A stretch of 8,749 nucleotides of DNA from Candidatus Endomicrobiellum dinenymphae (GCA_020328135.1 JAIXNA010000029.1:1-8749), one strand, 5' to 3'. Positions 1-5,876 are shown, counted from the first letter of the stretch. Program-made: numbers and translations. The notes: generated from the letters alone by a model not told the origin.

Positions 1-173
1 TGCGCTTTTTCTAATCTTATCTGAAACTCTTCCGGCGAGTAGCCGCCGTCGGCTAAGATTTTCACCAGGCCGCGTATTTCAAGATCATATCCATACTCAC
101 CATTATAATATTTGACAAATATTATAATGGTGAGTATGGATATGATCTTGAAATACGCGGCCTGGTGAAAATC
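1..173 (-). CDS. Unrecognised gene fragment, leftward copy, runs off the window
   Basis: On the - strand a frame is open from about 173 to the window edge. In its palindrome part it encodes YNGEYGYDLEIRGLVKIL followed by ADGGYSPEEFQ, and beyond the arm it continues IRLEKA to position 1. No ATG lies in frame, and the sequence before the palindrome centre is only the mirror image of the fragment, so the real 5' end is missing or the reading frame is cut in its middle. The peptide looks protein-like (mixed charged and hydrophobic, with Gly-Tyr turns), but I do not recognise the family and give no function. It shares its first part with the rightward copy (57-233) and differs from it right after the arm. 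Confidence 0.4.
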
Positions 174-213
174 TTAGCCGACGGCGGCTACTCGCCGGAA
201 GAGTTTCAGATAA
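17..213. repeat. Perfect 197-nt palindrome (98-bp inverted arms, 1-nt centre)
   Basis: Bases 17-114 are the exact reverse complement of 116-213, with base 115 unpaired at the centre; I compared the two arms base by base and found no mismatch. Outside the arms the sequences diverge at once (base 16 against 214). Each arm includes a GC-rich stretch (about 33-53 and its mirror) that stands out from the AT-rich surroundings. Both arms carry the same outward-reading gene fragment. A perfect, nearly loop-free palindrome of this size is unstable in most bacteria, so two explanations compete: a real inverted duplication, or a fold-back chimera made during amplification or assembly. The seen fact is the symmetry; the cause is not decided by the sequence. 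Confidence 0.97.
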
Positions 214-233
214 AATCCAAAAATGGTAATTGA
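57..233 (+). pseudogene. Unrecognised gene fragment, rightward copy, C-terminal end
   Basis: This is the mirror copy of the leftward fragment. The frame is open from a stop at 54-56 to the TGA at 231-233. It has the same palindrome-encoded residues, then ends with the short tail IKSKNGN and a stop. No ATG start exists in the frame; only its C-terminal portion is likely to be real protein sequence, and the residues before the palindrome centre are probably meaningless. Its stop lies 11 nt inside the trmH-like gene (ATG at 223), a stop/start overlap typical of co-transcribed genes. This hints that the rightward copy may be the native end of a gene that once preceded trmH. It is called a fragment because its 5' part is missing in this window. 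Confidence 0.45.
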
Positions 234-975
234 AAGCGCGCAAAATCAAACATTTAAAGAGTCTCTTAATCTGCAAGACAAAAAATTCCGCGACACACGC
301 GGAATCTTTGTGGTTGAAGGGAAAAAACAAATCGATGAAATTCCAAAAGATTGGAATATAAAACAAATCTTTATGTCCGAGAAGTATCAAAACAACGTTG
401 CAAATTCTAGAAACATTGTAACACTTTCCGAGCGTTTGTTCAATAAATTGGCGACAACACAATCCCCGCAAGGAATATTAGCAGTTGTCAAAAAAAAACA
501 ATATGATATTCTAGAAGTTCTTAGGAGCGCAGGGTTGTTTGTAGTTTTAGAAAATATTCAAGATCCGGGAAATCTTGGAACGATTATACGTTCTGCAGAC
601 GCATTTGCCGCAAAAGCAGTTTTTGTGTCAAAAGGAAGCGCCGACATGTACTCTGACAAAGCTGTAAGAGCAACAATGGGTTCAATATTTCATTTGCCTG
701 TAATAGACAACATCAATATGAAAGACATGTTGAGCCTCTTGAAAGAAGAAAAATTTACTATTTTTGCCACTTCGTTAAAAGGTAAAAAATACTTAAATAA
801 CATCAAAATTCCAAACAAAAGCGCTTTTATAATAGGAAATGAAGCAAACGGTATTACAAACGAAACGGAAAGCTTAGCAGATGAGCTTATTAAGATATAC
901 ATGCCCGGAAAGCCAGAATCTTTAAATGCTGCCGTTGCTGCATCCATTATAATGTACGAAGCAACAAGAAAGTAA
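223..975 (+). CDS. TrmH/SpoU-family RNA 2'-O-ribose methyltransferase
   Basis: A 250-residue SPOUT-class enzyme that transfers a methyl group from S-adenosylmethionine to a ribose 2'-OH in rRNA or tRNA. The N-terminal part (about 1-95) is the L30e-like substrate-binding domain, with the usual KFR...FVVEG stretch at 21-33. The C-terminal part (about 105-250) holds the three SPOUT knot motifs: N111 with DPGNLGTIIRSADA (114-127, motif 1, with R123), FIIGNEANGI (202-211, motif 2) and the PGKPESLNAAVAASIIMYE region (228-246, motif 3). Length is normal for the family. The ATG at 223 fits the usual N-terminus (SAQNQTFKESL), although no good ribosome binding site precedes it, so translation may be coupled to the overlapping upstream frame. 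The family includes RlmB, TrmH and YsgA-like members; the exact target nucleotide cannot be told from sequence. It is convergent with the rubrerythrin gene. Confidence 0.92.
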   Translation: MVIESAQNQTFKESLNLQDKKFRDTRGIFVVEGKKQIDEIPKDWNIKQIFMSEKYQNNVANSRNIVTLSERLFNKLATTQSPQGILAVVKKKQYDILEVLRSAGLFVVLENIQDPGNLGTIIRSADAFAAKAVFVSKGSADMYSDKAVRATMGSIFHLPVIDNINMKDMLSLLKEEKFTIFATSLKGKKYLNNIKIPNKSAFIIGNEANGITNETESLADELIKIYMPGKPESLNAAVAASIIMYEATRK

Positions 976-1169
976 TTGCTGTGTTCTATTATAGGATTTG
1001 TTTTAGTTTTTAGTTGTTTTCTTACTTTTTCTAGAACGGTATGGGCATATATTCACAAAACTCAGAAATTTCTATTTTATTGCGCAGAAAGTTCCAAAAC
1101 ACATATTTTTATGCAATATTTCAATGCTTTTAAAACCTACTTTTTTCATTTTCTTTATACCTCAAATAG

Positions 1170-1210
1170 TACAAACAACAAAAGAGCCGGTAAGCGCGCA
1201 ATCCGGCTCT
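1170..1210 (-). terminator. Intrinsic terminator after rubrerythrin, between convergent genes
   Basis: AGAGCCGG (1183-1190) pairs with CCGGCTCT (1203-1210), an 8-bp stem with a 12-nt loop. Read on the - strand the stem is followed directly by TTTTGTTGTTTGT, a suitable T-rich tract. It therefore ends the leftward transcript of the rubrerythrin gene, 27 nt past its stop. On the + strand the T-run comes only about 13 nt after the stem, so termination of the methyltransferase transcript there is less certain. The rest of 976-1237 shows no gene I can support. Confidence 0.75.
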
Positions 1211-1237
1211 CAAGGAATTGCTATTTTTTACTAAAAA

Positions 1238-1819
1238 TTAGAAATTGTCAGCTAATTCTTCCATATATGCCTGAGAGTGCAGGCAGGCTGGGCATTTTGC
1301 CAGCGCTTCTTTGCCTTCATACACATAACCGCAATTACGGCATTTCCATCTTATAGGCGCATCTTTTTTGAACACCCTATCATTTCCCAAATTATCTAAA
1401 AGCTTTAAATACCTCGATTCGTGATGTTGCTCTGCAATACAAATCTTCCTAAAACATTCAGCCACTTCTGGAAATCCCTCTTCATCCGCAACTTTTGCCG
1501 CAGTAGGATAAAGACTTGTATATTCTTCTTTTTCACCCGAAGCAGAAAGTTTCAAATTCCCAACTGTATCGCTGCTTATAATGCCGGCAGGAAAAGTTCC
1601 TGTGATTTTAAGAGAACCGCCTTCCAAAAATTTAAAAAATCTTTCGGCGTGTTCCTTTTCGTTATCTGCTGTTTCTGTAAAAATTGCGGCAATTTGCTCG
1701 AAACCTTCTTTTTTGGCTTTTGATGCAAAATAAGTATATCTCATTCTTGCTTGCGATTCGCCTGCAAACGACTCTAATAAATGCTTTTCCGTCTCTGTAC
1801 CTTTAATTGATTTTGCCAT
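1238..1819 (-). CDS. rbr: Rubrerythrin (peroxide reductase)
   Basis: A 193-residue cytoplasmic non-haem iron protein that reduces hydrogen peroxide to water with electrons from rubredoxin. The N-terminal ferritin-like four-helix domain (about 1-145) shows the full diiron ligand set: E21, E54 with H57 (ExxH), E96 and E99, and E130 with H133 (second ExxH). The C-terminal rubredoxin-like domain (about 156-193) has C160-x2-C163 and C176-x2-C179 for the FeCys4 centre. The order ferritin domain then rubredoxin domain is that of classical rubrerythrin. I chose the ATG at 1819 because GGAGG lies 8 nt before it on the - strand and the protein then starts MAKSIKGTETEKHL as usual; an open extension to 1852 would put the ribosome binding site inside the gene. 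It lies 169 nt downstream of desulfoferrodoxin, past a GC-rich island, so it may have its own promoter or be read through from the operon. Confidence 0.96.
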   Translation of the reverse strand: MAKSIKGTETEKHLLESFAGESQARMRYTYFASKAKKEGFEQIAAIFTETADNEKEHAERFFKFLEGGSLKITGTFPAGIISSDTVGNLKLSASGEKEEYTSLYPTAAKVADEEGFPEVAECFRKICIAEQHHESRYLKLLDNLGNDRVFKKDAPIRWKCRNCGYVYEGKEALAKCPACLHSQAYMEELADNF

Positions 1820-1870
1820 TTTAACTACCTCCGGTATAGAATAATTAATCACTTATCAATAATCTAAACA

Positions 1871-1964
1871 CGAGACACAGCGCCCGCTAGATTCGACTTC
1901 CTGCATAAATACCCCGTTCGGGAGCTACGCCCCCCCCGCCGGGGCATGCGCGCTGGCTGTAGCC
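1871..1964. other. GC-rich intergenic island with C8 tract and short hairpins
   Basis: These 94 bases contain 63 G or C (about 67 %), far above the neighbouring genes. The island holds a run of eight C (1930-1937) and several short self-complementary pieces: CCCCG (1912-1916) with CGGGG (1940-1944), GCCCC (1929-1933) with GGGGC (1941-1945), and GGCTGTAGCC (1955-1964). No T-run follows any stem, so it is not an ordinary terminator. It sits exactly between the desulfoferrodoxin and rubrerythrin genes. Base composition suggests an inserted repeat unit or a transferred remnant. I have only a weak, unverified recollection of similar pieces being annotated as tiny hypothetical ORFs in treponeme genomes (+ strand peptide resembling TSCINTPFGSYAP). 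Confidence 0.55.
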
Positions 1965-1988
1965 CAAATATTGAAGTTGCCACGGACT

Positions 1989-2426
1989 TTATATCTCTAC
2001 CTCATTATACCACTTACCATGCAAATTGCAATTTTCGATAACTTGAACCTTACCTTTTGTTCCACTTTTTAGATGAACAACCACAGCAGGATTAATATCG
2101 GCTGTAAGCATAACGTTTGAGATAAACTTATTATCAACGTAAAATGCTATTTCCGTTATATGATGTTCCGGTAAAGCTGGATGAGGAATTTCTCCAATTT
2201 TGACGTGAACATCTATGCAGCCATTTCCCGGAATTCCGCGCTCTTGAATAACTGCAAATGATGGTATATGTTTCTTTTCAGACTCGCCGGATGCCGCTTT
2301 AAAATCAGGCGCTTTATAAGCATCTTCTCTTTCCTCAAATACATTTTTTGCATGGCAAACAGGACACTGTCCTCTATTACCATCTAACGCAACATATCCA
2401 CAAATTTTACATATTAACCCTTTCAT
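1989..2426 (-). CDS. Desulfoferrodoxin-type superoxide reductase
   Basis: A 145-residue cytoplasmic enzyme that reduces superoxide to hydrogen peroxide without making oxygen, taking electrons from rubredoxin. The N-terminal metal-ribbon domain (about 1-35) has C6-x2-C9 and C21-x2-C24. The neelaredoxin-like catalytic domain (about 50-145) carries the five ligands of the Fe(His)4Cys site: H53, H82, H88, C133 and H136, in the usual HPALPEH and CNLHGKW settings. K52 matches the active-site lysine next to the first histidine; the residue before it is lysine (K51) where many members have glutamate. The N-terminal cysteines are spaced as CxxC...CxxC, more rubredoxin-like than the adjacent CC pair of the Desulfovibrio type. 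A GGGAGG ribosome binding site precedes the ATG by about 5 nt. The gene follows fprA by 19 nt and is the last of the tight operon. Confidence 0.95.
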   Translation of the reverse strand: MKGLICKICGYVALDGNRGQCPVCHAKNVFEEREDAYKAPDFKAASGESEKKHIPSFAVIQERGIPGNGCIDVHVKIGEIPHPALPEHHITEIAFYVDNKFISNVMLTADINPAVVVHLKSGTKGKVQVIENCNLHGKWYNEVEI

Positions 2427-2445
2427 GGCACCTCCCTCTAAAGCG

Positions 2446-3636
2446 CTATTTTTCGCTTTTGATTTTTAAGGCAAACGCTCTTCCTGCTTCAAAACACTGA
2501 TTTAACTCTTCTTCGGTAGGATTAAAAACAACTCTCAGCGATGGATCAAATGACGTAATGTTAGAAATTGTATCTTCAATATCTTTAGTTGCTTCGCCGC
2601 TCCAGCCATAAGAACCAAAAGCAAAAGATTTGCGACCTTTGGCTTTTGATCCTTTAAGAAAATGTAAAAACCCTGCAATTGCAGGAAGCATTTCTCCATC
2701 GTGCGTTGACGACCCGAAAACCCAACCTTTTGCATCAAGCATATATGAAGCAATATCAGTTCTGTCATTTTTTGTTACGTCAAACAAAACAGCCTCGACG
2801 CCTCCCGAAGTAATTCCATCAACAATTTTTCTTGCCATTTTCTCGGTGGAATGCCACATTGTTTCATAAACAACAGCCGCCCTATCTTTACATGAATGCG
2901 ACGACCAATATAAATATTTCTGCATAATTTCTGCTACGTGTTTACGCCACACATGTCCATGGCTTGGAGCAATAAGTTCGATATTAAGATTTAATTTACT
3001 TATTGCTGCAAGTTTGGCAGAAACTAGAGCGTTAAAAGGCCAAAGTATATTTGCATAATATTTCTGCGCTTCGTCCATCAATGCTGCAAAATCGACCTCA
3101 TCGTCAAAAATTTTATTTGTAGCATAATGCTGACCAAAACCGTCATTTGAAAACAAAATTTTATCATAAGCAGAATACGTAAACATGCTGTCTGGCCAAT
3201 GTATCATTGGAACATCTATAAAATCTAAAGTTCTTTTGCCAATACTTAAATTCTGTCCTGATTTTACTGCGGTCCAATCGCCGCTTACCCCGTAATATTT
3301 TAAAAGTCCCTGTCTTGCTTTTTCTGTTCCATAAATTTTTGCCTTAGGACAAATTTTTAATATTTCAGGGAATGCCCCTGAATGATCAGGCTCTATATGA
3401 TTTATTATTATTACATCTATTTTAGAAGGCTCTATAACGCTCTTGATGTTGTCTAGTAACTCTCTTTCAAAACCCTTACGAACCGTATCTATCAAAGTAA
3501 CTTTTTTGTCAAGAATTAAATAAGAATTATACGTAACGCCCCTTTTTGTTACGTATGTATATCCATGGAAGCGTCTCTCGTTCCAATCTACAGCGCCAAC
3601 CGCATACACATCGTCTTTTATTAATCCCGCAGGCAT
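2446..3636 (-). CDS. fprA: FprA-type flavo-diiron protein (oxygen/NO reductase)
   Basis: A 396-residue cytoplasmic class A flavo-diiron protein (rubredoxin:oxygen oxidoreductase) that reduces O2 to water, or in some members NO to N2O. The N-terminal metallo-beta-lactamase-like domain (about 1-245) keeps all seven diiron ligands, numbered from the chosen start: H80, E82, D84 and H85 in the HIEPDH motif, H146, D165 and H226. These match the positions known in Desulfovibrio gigas ROO almost exactly. The C-terminal flavodoxin domain (about 253-396) has FMN-binding loops around YETMWHSTEKMA, FGSSTHDGEMLP and FGSYGWSGEA. I chose the ATG at 3636 because GGAG lies 8 nt upstream; a TTG at 3642 is open but too close to that site. 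There is no fused rubredoxin or flavin reductase domain, so the separate rubredoxin at the head of the operon is the likely electron donor. It follows the NifU-like gene by 31 nt. Confidence 0.96.
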   Translation of the reverse strand: MPAGLIKDDVYAVGAVDWNERRFHGYTYVTKRGVTYNSYLILDKKVTLIDTVRKGFERELLDNIKSVIEPSKIDVIIINHIEPDHSGAFPEILKICPKAKIYGTEKARQGLLKYYGVSGDWTAVKSGQNLSIGKRTLDFIDVPMIHWPDSMFTYSAYDKILFSNDGFGQHYATNKIFDDEVDFAALMDEAQKYYANILWPFNALVSAKLAAISKLNLNIELIAPSHGHVWRKHVAEIMQKYLYWSSHSCKDRAAVVYETMWHSTEKMARKIVDGITSGGVEAVLFDVTKNDRTDIASYMLDAKGWVFGSSTHDGEMLPAIAGFLHFLKGSKAKGRKSFAFGSYGWSGEATKDIEDTISNITSFDPSLRVVFNPTEEELNQCFEAGRAFALKIKSEK

Positions 3637-3667
3637 ATACAAATCTCCTTTACGTTTAAAAACTCAC

Positions 3668-4240
3668 TCACTTCTTCTTGGTTGCGCAGGAAGGACATTC
3701 GTCATAATCGGCCAAATACTCAGACTTACATACCAAACATACTTTAACGTTGTTATTGTTATTTCCTTTAGAACAACATGGCTTACAAAATTTAGGATTC
3801 ATACAATCGTTTTTCAACTCCGGCTCACAACGGGGGCATGAGCGAGGATAGTTTTTAGATGTATTATCTCCCTGTTTGGCTTTATAGTTTTCAATCGCTC
3901 TATGCAACGCATCAGCTCCAAGATTTGAACAGTGCATTTTGTTTGGCGGAAGACCGCCCAATGCTTTTGCAACATCTGCGTTTGTAAGATTTATAACTTC
4001 TTCAAGAGGTTTCCCTAATGCCATCTCTGAAACCATAGAAGAAACAGCTATTGCAGCGCCGCAACCAAAAGTTTTAAATTTAACATCTTCAATTTTATTA
4101 TCCTTGACTTTGATATAAAAAGTCATCATATCGCCGCAAACGGGATTACCAACCTCGCCGATACCATCTGCATCTTTTATTTCTCCAACATTTCGCGGAT
4201 TTGCGAAATGATCCATAACTTTTTCTGAATAAAACGCCAT
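3668..4240 (-). CDS. NifU/IscU-like Fe-S scaffold with cysteine-rich C-terminal extension
   Basis: A 190-residue protein. Residues 1-121 are a complete IscU-type scaffold on which Fe-S clusters are built: C35 with D37 (VCGD), C60 (FGCG), and H103-C104 after the LPPNK loop (97-101), the segment that binds the HscA-type chaperone in IscU. Residues 122-190 are extra, with ten cysteines in two groups: CPRC (135-138), C146, C152, C155-C156; then, after an Asn run (160-164), CLVC (168-171) and CPSC (182-185). The second group looks like a rubredoxin-like or zinc-ribbon knuckle. This differs from classical NifU, whose extra parts are a [2Fe-2S] ferredoxin-like domain and a Nfu domain. GGAGG precedes the ATG by 6 nt. 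The gene sits 18 nt behind the NifS-like gene, so the two are probably made together and act as partners. The scaffold role is well supported; the function of the tail is unknown. Confidence 0.9.
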   Translation of the reverse strand: MAFYSEKVMDHFANPRNVGEIKDADGIGEVGNPVCGDMMTFYIKVKDNKIEDVKFKTFGCGAAIAVSSMVSEMALGKPLEEVINLTNADVAKALGGLPPNKMHCSNLGADALHRAIENYKAKQGDNTSKNYPRSCPRCEPELKNDCMNPKFCKPCCSKGNNNNNVKVCLVCKSEYLADYDECPSCATKKK

Positions 4241-4258
4241 TGCCGTCCTCCAATATTA

Positions 4259-5518
4259 CTACTGTTCTTCCTCTATTGGACAATGATCGTGATCATGCTC
4301 ATAATCAGTTCCCGGACCTGCAACTTTTCTTTTGCCTGTTTTTAAAAAATACGAATATAGCGGCGACATATCTCTCAATCTTTTAACAATTTTTGGAAAC
4401 TCCTCTAAAACGTAATCTATTTCTTCTTCTGTGTTAAATTTTGATAAAGTAAACAAAATCGAACCTTGCCCTATTGCTACGTCAACATTCATAGCGGCGA
4501 GTACGTGTGAAAGTCTAAGATTTTTATTAGCGCACGCGGAACCGCTTGCAGCCATAATACCTTTTGCATCTAAAAGCAAAAACATAGCTTCGCCTTCAAC
4601 AAACTCTACCGAAAAATTTACATTGCCGGGAAGACGGTTTGCCTGCGGCCCATTTAAGTAAATATATTCTATTCTTTTTGGAAGCTCTGCAATAAGCTTA
4701 TCTCTCAACTTCTTTACAATTTCGTTATTTTTAATAATTTCTGACTTAGCAATCTCGCAAGATTTTCCAAACCCAACAATAGCGGGAATATTTTCAGTCC
4801 CGGAACGCTTAGAATTTTCTTGAACGCCGCCATCTAACTGCTGATTAATCCCGATGCCTTTTTTTAGATAAACAGCCGCTGCGCCTTTGGGACCATACAT
4901 AACCGAAGCTGAAAAAGTTAAAGCGTCAACGCCCAAATTTTTAACGTCTATAGGAATTATTCCGCAAACGCTCGTCGCATCCGTATGAAAAACAACAAAA
5001 TCATTTATATTACTATCTCTAACAACAGAAACCAATTTTTTTATATCTTGCGCCGCGCCGACTTCAGGGTTTGCATATTGAATAGAAACCAAAATTGTAT
5101 CTTTTCTCAACGCTTTTTTAAGCTCGTCTTCGATTATATTGCCCTTTGCGTCAACAGGAAGATATGTTATCTTGAAGCCTTCTTTTTCCAGTTTTTTTGC
5201 AGAATTTAAAACTGAAAAATGTTCAATTGAAGAAACAATAATGTGTTTGCCTTTCGTTTTCAGAACATCTGCAATGCCCTTTATCGCCAAATTATTAGAT
5301 TCTGTGCCGCAAGATGTAAAAATAATTTCTTTGGAATCCGCATTAATCAATTCTGCAACTTGTTGACGAGCTGTTTCAAGAGCATCTTTGGAAACAGAAC
5401 CCAAAGAATAAATACTTTGAGGGTTTCCATAATACTCTACAAAAAACGGCTTCATAGAACCGAAAACTCTCTCGTCAAGTTTAGTATTTGACTGATTGTC
5501 CAAATATACTTGTTTCAT
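4259..5518 (-). CDS. NifS-like protein lacking the PLP lysine (divergent cysteine desulfurase homologue)
   Basis: A 419-residue class V aminotransferase-fold protein of NifS/IscS type and normal length. Family members take sulfur from cysteine, using PLP and a mobile cysteine, and hand it to IscU. Retained features are TSCGTESNN (68-76), H100, D180, the GPKG loop (209-212), RSGTEN (238-243) and the persulfide loop ASGSACA with C329. The lysine that forms the PLP Schiff base is absent: the usual SAHKxYGPKG reads SASVMYGPKG, with V206 where E. coli IscS has K206. The arginine that binds the substrate carboxylate is L355, the usual Gln after the PLP-binding Asp is S183, and the N-terminal DNAATT motif reads DNQSNT. 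The tail (404-419) is rich in Asp, His and Glu with one Cys. Normal PLP catalysis is therefore unlikely; a scaffold or sulfur-relay partner of the adjacent NifU is my inference. The start has only a weak ribosome binding site, 5 nt after rubredoxin, suggesting coupled translation. Confidence 0.9.
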   Translation of the reverse strand: MKQVYLDNQSNTKLDERVFGSMKPFFVEYYGNPQSIYSLGSVSKDALETARQQVAELINADSKEIIFTSCGTESNNLAIKGIADVLKTKGKHIIVSSIEHFSVLNSAKKLEKEGFKITYLPVDAKGNIIEDELKKALRKDTILVSIQYANPEVGAAQDIKKLVSVVRDSNINDFVVFHTDATSVCGIIPIDVKNLGVDALTFSASVMYGPKGAAAVYLKKGIGINQQLDGGVQENSKRSGTENIPAIVGFGKSCEIAKSEIIKNNEIVKKLRDKLIAELPKRIEYIYLNGPQANRLPGNVNFSVEFVEGEAMFLLLDAKGIMAASGSACANKNLRLSHVLAAMNVDVAIGQGSILFTLSKFNTEEEIDYVLEEFPKIVKRLRDMSPLYSYFLKTGKRKVAGPGTDYEHDHDHCPIEEEQ

Positions 5519-5523
5519 AATAA

Positions 5524-5682
5524 TTATTCTTTTTCAAAAACATCTTTTGAAGCGCTGCAAAGAGGGCACACCCAATCTTTAGGCAACCGTTCGAAGGAAG
5601 TATCCGTGGCAATACCATCCTCAGGAATGCCTGCGGCAGGGTCATATACATATCCACAAACGGAACATTTCATCTTTTCCAT
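5524..5682 (-). CDS. Rubredoxin
   Basis: A 52-residue one-iron electron carrier, too short for many gene finders. It starts [15 protein letters not shown] and has the two FeCys4 knuckles C6-x2-C9-G and C39-P-x-C42, with the standard aromatic residues Y11, Y13 and W37. AGGAGG lies 7 nt before the ATG, the best ribosome binding site in the operon. It is the first gene after the promoter, and the NifS-like gene begins 5 nt after its stop. It probably donates electrons to the flavo-diiron protein, superoxide reductase and rubrerythrin encoded downstream. The NAD(P)H:rubredoxin reductase that would reload it is not in this window. Confidence 0.96.
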   Translation of the reverse strand: MEKMKCSVCGYVYDPAAGIPEDGIATDTSFERLPKDWVCPLCSASKDVFEKE

Positions 5683-5761
5683 AACGCAACCTCCTAGTTA
5701 AACATAGTTACCTGTTTTTGAACTAACTCGTAGCATTTTCGGCCTGATTAACCACGCATAT

Positions 5762-5790
5762 ATTATCCATTTTTTTGACCTTTTTTGCAA
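5762..5790 (-). promoter_or_regulatory. Sigma70-type promoter of the rubredoxin operon
   Basis: On the - strand TTGCAA (5790-5785) is followed after exactly 17 nt by GATAAT (5767-5762), both close to consensus, in an A-rich spacer. Transcription would start near 5755, giving a leader of about 70 nt before the rubredoxin ATG. It lies downstream of a strong terminator that ends the previous - strand transcript, as expected for the head of a new operon. Confidence 0.65.
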
Positions 5791-5804
5791 ATCTTTTTGG
5801 TCAA
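5775..5804. promoter_or_regulatory. Inverted repeat over the -35 region, possible operator
   Basis: TTGACC (5775-5780) and GGTCAA (5799-5804) form a perfect 6-bp inverted repeat with an 18-nt AT-rich spacer containing the -35 box. The placement suits a dimeric regulator, for example one sensing oxygen or peroxide, but the arms are short and no known consensus (PerR, Fur, Fnr) is matched. Chance occurrence is possible. Confidence 0.3.
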
Positions 5805-5876
5805 GAACAAGTTAAGAGGATGTGAAATCTAAACGGTCAAATTAGACAGTTGAACTTTACACAAAATTGACACGCC

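Noticed and set aside
112..128. TTGACA and TATAAT in the palindrome centre as a promoter for the methyltransferase
   Set aside because: The two boxes are only 5 nt apart, far from the 16-18 nt needed; they arise from the AT-rich palindrome centre.
976..1356. Open frame on the + strand after the methyltransferase
   Set aside because: It lacks a ribosome binding site and any recognisable motif, overlaps the rubrerythrin 3' end on the other strand, and crosses the terminator hairpin.
1820..1852. Longer rubrerythrin start adding 11 residues
   Set aside because: The GGAGG ribosome binding site lies inside this extension, 8 nt before the ATG at 1819, and the family starts at that ATG.
1871..1964. 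The GC-rich island as a tRNA or other structured RNA gene
   Set aside because: No cloverleaf, anticodon arm or T-loop pattern can be folded from it by eye; stems are only 4-5 bp.
3637..3642. TTG start of the flavo-diiron protein two codons upstream
   Set aside because: It is almost on top of the GGAG site; the ATG at 3636 has proper spacing.
4259..5518. The missing PLP lysine as a frameshift artefact
   Set aside because: The frame stays correct on both sides of the motif (SAS-VMYGPKG), and other pocket residues are also changed in frame.
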